Origin: Fibrobacter sp. UWP2
GTDB taxonomy: Bacteria > Fibrobacterota > Fibrobacteria > Fibrobacterales > Fibrobacteraceae
Assembly (NCBI RefSeq): GCF_900141705.1
Contig: NZ_FQYM01000021.1
Span: 1 to 58,412 of the forward strand
Length of the DNA stretch: 58,412 bases
Reading direction: 5' to 3'
Under the pieces are notes generated by a model. The model saw only the letters and a program-made list of their open reading frames with translations, made no database searches and had not been told where the DNA came from. A program made the position numbers and the translations under genes. Shown one piece after another: positions 26,201 through 33,300 of this stretch (the stretch's first letter is position 1; every line of letters begins with the position of its first letter).

Positions 26201-27426
26201 TAGTTGTCGATCCACTGCAAGTGCACCAAGACATTATCGTTAATATACTTGTTCACATTGGCGGCATAGTCCACAAACACCAGGTGGCCCGTGTTGCTCG
26301 CCACAAACAGGTGGCCCATGCCATCGACCGTTCCCTGGTCCAAGCGCCAGCCCACATAGCCGCCGTCGTTTGTTCTGGGGAGCGTCAAATTGTCTAGGGA
26401 TTCATTGAAGAACCAATCACGCAGGTCAATGTAGGCGACCACACGCGCCTTCATTTCCCCGTTCTCGACACGCGGCTGGATTTGCACGATTCTCGCACCG
26501 CCGAACACAAAAATGGTCTTGGAGTACGGGTCATAGGTACCACCATGGGCACCTTCCAGGGAATCAATCAGTATTTTAGTTTTAAACTTCGTGATGACAG
26601 AATCGCCAATTTTGCCACCAACCGTAGACTGGTTCCCGGCAGTCACCTTGGTCCACACGGTATCGGTGATATAGCCAAAATACGCAGTCGCCCTTTGCTC
26701 CTTTTTGCGTTCTTCGGAACAGGCCGCACCAGTGTTCGCATTCGATTCACAACCGCCACCACTATAGCTGGAATACGTAAAGAAGGCGTTTCCATCAGCA
26801 TCCCAAATCAAAGTCGAAAGAGAATGGTGTTTAACACGGTCATTTTCATTCGGCTCCAGGAGCACCTGGTAACTGGGGCCAAAATTCTTGTTCTCCGGAT
26901 CATCCGCAGTCGAAATACGGCGCAAATGACCTGGAATACCTGCCGCCCAAAGCCATTTTTGGTTCGGGTCCATCATCAAATGCCAAATACCGTTATCGGA
27001 ATGGTCAGTTTCCACCGTTTTCACCAAGCAGGCGCCCCTCCCACCCGTTTTTTTAGCGGTCTTGCTAATTTTGTGGGCAAAACGTCCTTGGGCCGCAATC
27101 AACAAGTCACCATCGGGATGGTGCACAATACCGTCGGCACCAGACATGCCGTCTTCTTTACCACAAAGCGTATCCTTTTGCAGCAACTGCAAATAACCCG
27201 CGCCATCGTAATAATACTTAAGGCTCTTAACGGCATCCTTGTCGTAGCCAGCATACTTGGTATAATACAGAGTCGCCCTGGTATCGGCATGCGGGACAAT
27301 GTCGCCCACCTGCTGAACCCAAATACCGGTAGCCGGGTTATCGGGAGGCGGCATAGTCCCAGCGCCCGCTGAGCTTATTCCGCACAACACCGCAAACATC
27401 GAGATTATTTTTGCCATCTTTTTCAT
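23257..27426 (-). CDS. Giant secreted surface protein: beta-propeller, poly-Ser linker, DGDG/Ig-like modules
   Basis: The 1389-residue protein has a signal peptide (1-21). Residues 30-420 look like a beta-propeller of the SMP-30/NHL kind: DGIVHHPDGDLLIAAQG, HLMMDPNQKWLWAAGIPG, GAHGGTYDPYSKTIFVFGG and DGMGHLFVASNTGHLVFVDY are spaced like blades. About 430-585 is a serine-rich linker with patches of SSSS broken by K, G and T. The rest holds repeats of the form D-x-DGD-x-x-D-x-V (DSDGDEKLDYVEIVLKD, DTDGDGKLDKIVTNFNG) and Ig-like units (DTLTVVFSEPIVYKNLEG), ending in a FlgD-like strand (GRFVGSGVYNVQFKMVV) and a basic tail. GAGG precedes the ATG. The role is unknown; the layout suits adhesion or sensing at the cell surface. 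Its smaller paralogue lies directly upstream. Confidence 0.72.
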   Translation of the reverse strand: MKKMAKIISMFAVLCGISSAGAGTMPPPDNPATGIWVQQVGDIVPHADTRATLYYTKYAGYDKDAVKSLKYYYDGAGYLQLLQKDTLCGKEDGMSGADGIVHHPDGDLLIAAQGRFAHKISKTAKKTGGRGACLVKTVETDHSDNGIWHLMMDPNQKWLWAAGIPGHLRRISTADDPENKNFGPSYQVLLEPNENDRVKHHSLSTLIWDADGNAFFTYSSYSGGGCESNANTGAACSEERKKEQRATAYFGYITDTVWTKVTAGNQSTVGGKIGDSVITKFKTKILIDSLEGAHGGTYDPYSKTIFVFGGARIVQIQPRVENGEMKARVVAYIDLRDWFFNESLDNLTLPRTNDGGYVGWRLDQGTVDGMGHLFVASNTGHLVFVDYAANVNKYINDNVLVHLQWIDNYLDDLAPLSGAGVIRTGAETGEDGELSSSSGVSSSLVEYSSSSSVKSSSSVKSSSSVKSSSSIKSSSSSLIVYSSSSKTSSSSGGTSSTTGSSSSGTVNSSGSVTSSGSTTSSSTVGSSGSTGNSSSGTGTSSANNGSSGSNGSSSSGGGSTSSSSKNQGSGIDIVGGSSSSNRYAGFTDFDLSSSGGLDFYPSQDKFDDGDDIVSTTTVLIPVDTAKGTPGTVTIGENTYLVENNPTGIQLDLRYNSNIDSAQVGQLVAITLDSAKIAEIFGTTADSLTFATSYDLVLIDPNNPQPTDTMNVKNNGDVTIWVTAEEAIRGGSIIVAHDGKVVIIDNINFYDPIPDADKGFIKDSDGDEKLDYVEIVLKDTLEHGLSVRSVALVVNGDTMTAAAVPTVNFATVQANSYETKRVNTISLDVSDLNLPEDFPKDAYAIITYANSDDVLYTRNASISEVGSQIIKAAEAIRNSKGKDSLFVEFNIDIIPADLSEPEMLVMIKQNSKRFGFVGQISNVYLPTKNVVILVGDSLGLKGEMKDSVSLFPNVTFNSTPYLTSDEYDREVPIKVTDRLPSSKNVEYWDTDGDGKLDKIVTNFNGKLTPEQAGMLYMTFPWYSDRGMLIQMQAQPGDLALSEDSTSVSWNVFATSQIVSGVTSISEDLPQATVFTYYPVLGQTFVNEENVPLVDKMSPVIAAATLDYGKKADTLTVVFSEPIVYKNLEGRDFFSYIHGKDTIDLLPSRIDWAQDGKSAKLIIDGSVSTILPGDSLMVVRGLKDNIRDNYGNVAGENPQAVVIAGLLNHLVEATKMGSFDVHDDRVVSEDGEKLQTISSVNLRYVPSSTTKEDLEKEGALGQLVQLGERFVPQLLDRAQISADGTVDPSVLDSLDPSKVYITFVVNYYDHLGQYVNDTTIMVPCNSPKFGGNCLSTDQKVFVNWNFKDHTGRFVGSGVYNVQFKMVVRYEKKKIEEEIKDKWGVRRKKHKK

Positions 27427-27447
27427 AGCATCATCCTCTGAAAAGTC

Positions 27448-30255
27448 CTACTTGTCCAAGGAACTCAGATCAAGGCCGTTCTTGCCCGCCTTGACGCCCC
27501 AGTTGTAGTACCTTTCATATTCAAATGTTTCCTTAGCTCCAAATACTTTCACTCTGAATTTCGCCAAATATACACCTATTCCCACCTTGCGACCGTTTGC
27601 GCTGCGCATATTCCAGCGGAAATAGAGTTTTTTGGGGTTCTCCAAACAGTTACCCTCGTCCACATTCTTTCCCTCGGGCTTAAAGTAGGGATCATCGCAC
27701 ATGATTTTACCCGAGGAACTCGCCACATAGGCGCCCAGGTTTGTGTACACGTACATTTCCCACGAAAGACCGATTTCATCCAAATTTGGAACTTTGCTCC
27801 CGGTCGAGTCCTCGCCCATGATTGTAGAGAAACCGATGTTCATCAACACGCCGAGCGACATTTTCATCTCGTCGTCAAGCGAAGAATCTGCCGGCACAAA
27901 ACGTACCGTAAAGTCTTTTTTGTCGGAGAGCACATCGGCAAAGTCGAGCGTGGCAAGCGAGGTAGTCTTGGCGAGTACGCGCGGGTCGCCCTGCAGCATC
28001 ACCGTAGCCGGAGTCTCGAACACGTTATTGCCGGCGACATCGTTAAAGCCCTTGTAGCTTTCGTTGAAGCGGATAAAGTCGGCGGGGTTCATACGGTCCT
28101 CGAGCTCCACGCCCACCTCGAGACGGATGGTCACGGACTTGCCATCACCACTCCACTTGGCGTTGGTAAAGTCCAGCGGTTTCCAATCCTTGCCGTTGGC
28201 GCTAAAGAGGAACGCCTGCGAAAGGTCAGAAATGTTCTTGTAATCGATGGCTTCGGAGAAGTTCACCACCAGTTCGTCCGATTCCATGCGCTGGAAGGAT
28301 TCCGGGTGCAGGAAAGTTCCCGAAATCATCGGGGAAATGCGATCGTTCATGCCGAGCGTATCGACCTTGGTGCTCTTCTTGCCGTCCACATCGGTCACCT
28401 CATTCAGCACCACCGAGTAGCCGTATTCGTCTCCCGACTTGGAGTAGCTGCGGTCAATCGAAGTGAGCATCTTCTTAATGTCGTACTCGTCGGGATCTAC
28501 GGAAACACCCAAAATGGTGCTGTCGGCAGAGAGCGTCACTACGCCTTTTTTGATGAGGGAGTCGAGGTTGTTGAGCGGAATTTCCACCACCTTCCCCTTG
28601 GAATCGAGCCAGTAGAGTTTCACCTTGAGATTCTCGAGGTCCTTCGCGCTAAGCGGGTTCTTAAAGGCCACCGTAGCGCTATCCATACGGCCATCACCAT
28701 CCATATCAAAGTAACCGTTGTTCTCGTCGGCAGTGTAGAGCTGGCCCGCGTCTTTTACTTCCACGGGATTGTTCTTTCCGGTCTCGTTGCCGTCGGCAGC
28801 CTTGATGAGACCGTCGGGGCAGGCATTCTTGGCGCAACTGGTGGCAATCTGCAAGGAGTCGCCCGTGCTCACAAAGCCATCGTCGACCACAAAGGTCCAC
28901 ACGTCGCCATTCTTGACAATCGCCTCGACCGGGATGGACTTGCCGTTAATAACAAGGCCCTTGCCCTCGGTCCACGAAGAATCAATGTTCTTGTTGAAGC
29001 GGACCACCAAGGTGTCAGGAGCGTCACCGTCGCCTTCGGTCAACGAGGCATGCTTAATGACCGGACCTATGCGGTCTTGGATTTCGACGGGCTTCAAGTC
29101 GGTCGAGGCGCCAGTATTGGAGGCATGCACCGTCGCCTTCACGTAACCCTTCGCCGAATCGTTCGTAGCCACAGAGTTCACGTCCTTCAAGGTGAACTCG
29201 TTGCCGTTCTGGGAGAACTCCGTGGACTCCTTGTACTTGCCTTCGTCAGGCCAGTTGTAGAAGAACTTCTCGCCGTCAATGTATTCCAGGTTCCCACCCA
29301 TGTACACCATGATACTGTCGGCGGCGCCGTCGCCATCGGTGTCGTATACAAAAGCGCTATCGAGAGTCGGCGTGTCATGATCGTCAAAACGGAGACCACC
29401 CGGAAAATCCTCCGAGACGATAAAGACCGGGTTGTTCTTCTCGTCGTAGCCATCGGGGTAGGCGTCCAAAGAGAAGGCGGAACCGTCGGTCAGTGCCTTG
29501 TCGGAGGTAATCTTGAACGACGCCTTGCCACCCTTGAAATCCAGCTGGTAGCCCAAGTCGCGGTGCTTGAGCGGGTCGCCCACCATGTCGAGGAACTTGA
29601 GGTTCTCCGCATCGGAACCTTCGTCAATGTTGATGTAGAAGGTCTTGTCGAGGTCGCTTTCCAAGTAGCCCGCTGAGTCGGTATCGACGGGCTTTATCGC
29701 GCGCACGTAAATGGTGAGGGTATCGCCCACTTCCATCTTGGTGGCAGAGATGTTCTTGTCTTCTATTTTCTTTTTGCAATCGGCGTCCAGGCAGTATTCC
29801 AGAGTCGGGGCGTAAAAGTTGTACACGCGATTGATGCTGACGTCTTCCATGTCCTCACGGGTGGACACGCCAAGCATCACGTTGTAGATGGGATAAAGGC
29901 CATTCACGGACACGGCGATTAGGCCCTGATCATTGGCAACCAGCTTTTGACGGTTCTCGATATCGGTACCCTCGACATAGAGCTTGTAGGTCACGGAATC
30001 GTTATCGGCCAGCGGAGCGTAAACGTACATTTCGGCGTTCGGGATGGCCTTGCTTATGTCCAGCGGGTCCTCGCCATCGGGAACCACAAAAAGGTACATG
30101 CCGGCGCCCTTCTCGATGCGGACATAGGCACAACGGGAATCCGTCGAGGAAGAATAGTTTCGACAATCAATTTTCTCTTGCGCAAAAACACCGGTCGTAA
30201 ACAAGAGTAACGACAACCACAACAAGCAAACACGATTTGCATTCACGTAAAACAT
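27448..30255 (-). CDS. Large secreted surface protein, paralogue of the neighbouring giant protein
   Basis: The 935-residue protein has a signal peptide (about 1-26, cut near FAQ/EK). It lacks the propeller and the serine linker but shares the repeated module of its neighbour: DTDGDGAADSIMVYMGGNLE, DMDGDGRMDSATVAFKNPLS and PDTLVVRFNKNIDSSWTEG. It ends in the same way (FRWNMRSANGRKVGIGVYLA). The repeats suggest calcium-bound linkers between Ig-like domains. The ATG at 30255 has GAGGTG just upstream; a TTG at 30267 lies within that site. Only 21 bases separate its stop from the next start, so the two paralogues form an operon. Function is unknown. Confidence 0.7.
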   Translation of the reverse strand: MFYVNANRVCLLWLSLLLFTTGVFAQEKIDCRNYSSSTDSRCAYVRIEKGAGMYLFVVPDGEDPLDISKAIPNAEMYVYAPLADNDSVTYKLYVEGTDIENRQKLVANDQGLIAVSVNGLYPIYNVMLGVSTREDMEDVSINRVYNFYAPTLEYCLDADCKKKIEDKNISATKMEVGDTLTIYVRAIKPVDTDSAGYLESDLDKTFYINIDEGSDAENLKFLDMVGDPLKHRDLGYQLDFKGGKASFKITSDKALTDGSAFSLDAYPDGYDEKNNPVFIVSEDFPGGLRFDDHDTPTLDSAFVYDTDGDGAADSIMVYMGGNLEYIDGEKFFYNWPDEGKYKESTEFSQNGNEFTLKDVNSVATNDSAKGYVKATVHASNTGASTDLKPVEIQDRIGPVIKHASLTEGDGDAPDTLVVRFNKNIDSSWTEGKGLVINGKSIPVEAIVKNGDVWTFVVDDGFVSTGDSLQIATSCAKNACPDGLIKAADGNETGKNNPVEVKDAGQLYTADENNGYFDMDGDGRMDSATVAFKNPLSAKDLENLKVKLYWLDSKGKVVEIPLNNLDSLIKKGVVTLSADSTILGVSVDPDEYDIKKMLTSIDRSYSKSGDEYGYSVVLNEVTDVDGKKSTKVDTLGMNDRISPMISGTFLHPESFQRMESDELVVNFSEAIDYKNISDLSQAFLFSANGKDWKPLDFTNAKWSGDGKSVTIRLEVGVELEDRMNPADFIRFNESYKGFNDVAGNNVFETPATVMLQGDPRVLAKTTSLATLDFADVLSDKKDFTVRFVPADSSLDDEMKMSLGVLMNIGFSTIMGEDSTGSKVPNLDEIGLSWEMYVYTNLGAYVASSSGKIMCDDPYFKPEGKNVDEGNCLENPKKLYFRWNMRSANGRKVGIGVYLAKFRVKVFGAKETFEYERYYNWGVKAGKNGLDLSSLDK

Positions 30256-30375
30256 AAAACACCTCAAAAACCCATCAGCAAAATGCTAGGACAATACATT
30301 ATTAAATGTATCTTTTTTTTATCCAAAAATGAAGGACGAGAATCACACTGGCTCAATTCTAAACTTCAAGTCGGT

Positions 30376-31512
30376 TTATTCCAAGTTGGAATAGAGGTCG
30401 GCGACCACGGAATCCATAAAAAGCCACCCCTCGCCTGTTAAGCAGATCACGTCATTTTGACATGTGAGATAACCCCGGTCAACCCACTTGTCCACAGCTG
30501 GCTGTGGAAGGCGCCGACCCAAGCCACGCAAGGCTTCGAGGTTCGCACCATATTTTGTACGCAACGAGAGCTGCAGGTACTCGGCAACCCGCTCTTCGGG
30601 CCCGATCGGGTCCAGGGTAAGCCCGCTTTTGGGGCATCCCGAGAGCACGTATTTCCGCCACGACGCATACATCTCGGGAGCATAAAAACGGGTCCCCTCA
30701 AAGAAGCCGTGCGCCCCCGGACCAAAGGCCAAATACTCGCCCCGTCGCCAGTAATTCAGGTTGTGGAGGCTCTCCTCACCAGAGCGGGCGAAATTTGAGG
30801 TCTCATAGCGCTCAAAGCCCTTTTGGGCAAGCATCCCGACCCCACGCAGGTACATGGGGCCATACAAATCCTCGTCCACGGATTCCTCCCCACGGGCAAT
30901 CCGCCTGCCCAGACGGGACCTGGGGTCCACCTTGAGCCCGTAAAAGCTGATGTGCCCCAGCGGGTAATCCGAAATGCGGTCCAAATCGCCCAAAAATCCG
31001 TCCAGGGACTGCCCTGGCAAATTGAACATGAGGTCGGCACTGACCCGCAAACCAGGCCTCCGGAGGAGCAATTCCAGGGCATATTGCCCCGCCCCCTTCA
31101 CATGGCTGCGCCCTATACGGGAGAGCAGGTCCTCGTGGAAGGTCTGGAGGCCGATACTCACGCGGTCAATGCCGTTTTCCACCGCCACAGCCAAGCGTTC
31201 CTCGTCGCAACTCTCGGGATTGAACTCCATGGTCGCCTCCCTGAGTTCCTTTAAGGGGATCCCCGCCCTTTTTAGCGCCGCAAAAAGCCTCGAGAGAAGC
31301 TCCGGGGAGAGCAGGGAGGGCGTTCCGCCGCCCACATAAAGGGTCTCAACACGTTCCAACGCCCCCGGGTGGCGCTCGGCAAAAGCGGAAATCTCCGCGG
31401 AAACCAACTGCAAATACTCCAAATGAAGCCGTTCCGGCGACTGGATCGTGTGAAAGTCGCAATAGTCGCAGACCTTAGAACAAAATGGAATATGTAGGTA
31501 TAGACCAAGCAT
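30376..31512 (-). CDS. hemW: Radical SAM heme chaperone HemW
   Basis: The 378-residue protein begins MLGLYLHIPFCSKVCDYCDF with the radical-SAM CxxxCxxC cluster. It continues with TLYVGGGTPSLLSPELL, MEFNPESC, GIDRVSIGLQTFHEDLLSRIGRSH and SADLMFNLPGQSLDGF. This is the HemW pattern (formerly annotated as oxygen-independent coproporphyrinogen oxidase): a cytosolic protein that delivers heme to respiratory enzymes. True HemN is longer and has an extra cysteine in the cluster region. It is a single gene, divergent from the cyclase locus with 63 bases between the starts. Confidence 0.9.
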   Translation of the reverse strand: MLGLYLHIPFCSKVCDYCDFHTIQSPERLHLEYLQLVSAEISAFAERHPGALERVETLYVGGGTPSLLSPELLSRLFAALKRAGIPLKELREATMEFNPESCDEERLAVAVENGIDRVSIGLQTFHEDLLSRIGRSHVKGAGQYALELLLRRPGLRVSADLMFNLPGQSLDGFLGDLDRISDYPLGHISFYGLKVDPRSRLGRRIARGEESVDEDLYGPMYLRGVGMLAQKGFERYETSNFARSGEESLHNLNYWRRGEYLAFGPGAHGFFEGTRFYAPEMYASWRKYVLSGCPKSGLTLDPIGPEERVAEYLQLSLRTKYGANLEALRGLGRRLPQPAVDKWVDRGYLTCQNDVICLTGEGWLFMDSVVADLYSNLE

Positions 31513-31575
31513 TTCGCCACTAAAATCAAGATTTTCTCGTTTATCGTAAAAATTAATTTATTTTATAGAACTGTT

Positions 31576-31755
31576 ATGGATGTACAAAAAAAGAACAGGC
31601 TGAAAAACAGGCTCAAGAAGCGGCTGCCGCTCCTTGTTTTTTTGACATTGTGCACCATCATCTTTTTTTTCGCCTCCACCCTCCTTTTGGAAGACTCCTA
31701 CAAAGACATCATTTTGATCGTGATGATCTGGTCTCTTCCCCTGTTCATCCACTAG
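31576..31755 (+). CDS. 59-residue two-helix membrane piece ending in TAG, in frame with the cyclase
   Basis: The frame encodes MDVQKKNRLKNRLKKR, then two membrane segments (about 18-35 and 44-58), and stops at TAG (31753-31755). The next codons, CCT ATG GCA ATG, lead straight into the cyclase frame, so the stop is the only thing separating the two. The basic start and two helices would complete the four helices of the cyclase to six. It is therefore best read as the true N-terminus of that cyclase, cut off by a nonsense change (CAG to TAG is one step), rather than as an independent small protein. No ribosome-binding site is obvious. A real two-gene arrangement with reinitiation is possible. 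Confidence 0.55.
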   Translation: MDVQKKNRLKNRLKKRLPLLVFLTLCTIIFFFASTLLLEDSYKDIILIVMIWSLPLFIH

Positions 31756-31758
31756 CCT

Positions 31759-32847
31759 ATGGCAATGACCCGTCTAACACAGCGCAAGTTCAAGGCCATC
31801 TGCTACTACGTTTTGAGTTGGGTGGTAAGCACGCATTGCATTGCGTTATTGATGCAGTACGCCTCCGAGCAGCCTTTCAATTGGCACCTCGTTCTTTTTG
31901 TTTTGCAGTGGTCCCTGTTCATGGGGCTTTCGCACGGACTTTACGACGTCGTGGTTCTGCAGGACGAAATGGACCACAGGCCGCCTTCCGTCGCGTTCCT
32001 CATCAGATCCGCCTTCTTTATTTGCAGCATTGCGGCGAACATAGTGCTGTGCATTTTGTTGTGGAGCGCCCCCGAGGCGCATACGCTGATCAACGAGCGG
32101 AACCTCGCCCACATTGGCGAAGTCTTTAGCGACCGTCATACGCAAATCGCCATCATATTCCTGTTCATCCTCAGCCACCTCATCACCTTCGTGCGATCGG
32201 TCCATAAAAAGTTCGGCACCCGCGTGTTTATCAACACCATACTGGGCAAGTACCAGGATCCCATTGAAGAGGAGCTGGTGTTCATGTTCATTGACTTGCG
32301 ACGTTCCACCGACATTGCCGAGGAACTGGGGCACGTCACCTACAGCAACTTTATGAAAGACTACTACAAGCTGCTCTCCAACTGTTGCGAGGAGAACCGG
32401 GGCGAAATCTACCAGATCGCAGGCGACGGCGCGTTCATCACTTGGAAAATCAAGAACTGCAAAAAGAAAGCGCGCCCAATCAACCTCTTTTACGACTTTG
32501 ACGAGTGCCTGCAAAAGACCAAGGCGAAGTTCTTGAGACGCTATGGCATCGCCCCGACGTTCAAGGCGGGGGCTCACTGCGGCAAGGTCATCTCGACCGA
32601 GGTCGGGAACTTTGGCAGCGAAATGGCCTACCACGGTGACGTGCTGAACACCACCAGCAGAATCCAGTCCCTTTGCGCCAAATTGGGGCAGGAATTTTTG
32701 ATTTCCCAGGAACTCCAGGACATTTTGCCCAAGCCCCTCCCCCACGGGTACCTGAGCAAAAAAGAGGGATTTTTCGAATTAAGGGGTAAAAAACGGGAAA
32801 TTTTGATATTTTCTTTGCAAAAACCCTTGACAAACTTAAATCCATAA
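31759..32847 (+). CDS. Membrane class III adenylate/guanylate cyclase
   Basis: The 362-residue open frame has four membrane segments (about 12-33, 42-58, 80-101, 128-146). A class III cyclase domain follows: metal-binding Asp179 in FMFIDLRRSTDIAEEL and Asp223 in QIAGDGAFITWK, GAHCGKVISTEVG, and the transition-state Asn/Arg in VLNTTSRIQS. It would make cAMP (or cGMP) at the inner membrane. No ribosome-binding site precedes ATG 31759; the frame is open upstream apart from one TAG (see 31576-31755), so the native protein was probably about 423 residues. The catalytic domain is intact, so a truncated product could still work if translation restarts. The stop codon lies inside the promoter of the following tRNA gene. 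Confidence 0.85.
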   Translation: MAMTRLTQRKFKAICYYVLSWVVSTHCIALLMQYASEQPFNWHLVLFVLQWSLFMGLSHGLYDVVVLQDEMDHRPPSVAFLIRSAFFICSIAANIVLCILLWSAPEAHTLINERNLAHIGEVFSDRHTQIAIIFLFILSHLITFVRSVHKKFGTRVFINTILGKYQDPIEEELVFMFIDLRRSTDIAEELGHVTYSNFMKDYYKLLSNCCEENRGEIYQIAGDGAFITWKIKNCKKKARPINLFYDFDECLQKTKAKFLRRYGIAPTFKAGAHCGKVISTEVGNFGSEMAYHGDVLNTTSRIQSLCAKLGQEFLISQELQDILPKPLPHGYLSKKEGFFELRGKKREILIFSLQKPLTNLNP

Positions 32848-32855
32848 GCTATAAT
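32827..32855 (+). promoter_or_regulatory. Consensus sigma-70 promoter of tRNA-Gly
   Basis: TTGACA (32827-32832), a 17-base spacer and TATAAT (32850-32855) match the consensus at all twelve positions, with a predicted start near 32862, six bases before the tRNA. The -35 and spacer overlap the last codons and stop of the cyclase gene. Confidence 0.93.
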
Positions 32856-32867
32856 TGTGCTCACCTC

Positions 32868-32940
<73 letters not shown>

Positions 32941-32946
32941 CTAAAA

Positions 32947-32982
32947 AAAGAAAACCACCCTTTTGGGTGGTTTCTTTTTTTA
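32947..32982 (+). terminator. Terminator of tRNA-Gly
   Basis: AACCACCC (32953-32960), loop TTTT, GGGTGGTT (32965-32972), followed by TCTTTTTTT; A-run on the other side. Confidence 0.9.
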
Positions 32983-33300
32983 TGTGCCGGGATAAAAAGG
33001 AACTCGGAGCCGAGAAGAGGGTGCGACTGAAATTTTTCACATGCGAACATCGTGAGCATAACTGAAAAATTTCAGCACTTGAGGCGCAAGCCTCAAGCCC
33101 GTAGGGCGAGGCTTCGGCTCGCGTAGCGAGGGCCCGAAGCCGAGTAATCCCTTTTGACGCCTTCGGCGTCCGCGGCGTCACTCGGTCATATATACAAAAC
33201 TTAGAACTTTAGTTCTCTAGTTGAGTTATCCTCTATGAGGAGAAAAATGCACACATTTTTCTACGACACTCGTTTAGCACGCTTTTCCCGCTCTATGCTT
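32983..33300. repeat. Gene-free stretch with several hairpins
   Basis: Inverted repeats crowd this region: CTGAAATTTTTCA (33027-33039) with TGAAAAATTTCAG (33063-33075); CTTGAGGC-GCAA-GCCTCAAG (33078-33097); GACGCC-TTC-GGCGTC (33156-33170); and an imperfect GGCTTCGG/CCGAAGCC pair at about 33110-33142. None has a T-run. They resemble the hairpin words at 23065-23190 and may be intergenic repeat elements or 3' mRNA stabilisers. I see no gene. Confidence 0.6.

Noticed and set aside
23266-26397. Long open frame on the plus strand opposite the giant surface protein
   Set aside because: No start signal or domain; its Arg-rich and Leu/Glu-rich stretches mirror the serine linker and repeats on the other strand.
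31753-31755. TAG as pyrrolysine codon
   Set aside because: No pyl genes are seen, the position is a loop between membrane helices, and no pyrrolysine enzyme family is involved; nonsense change is simpler.
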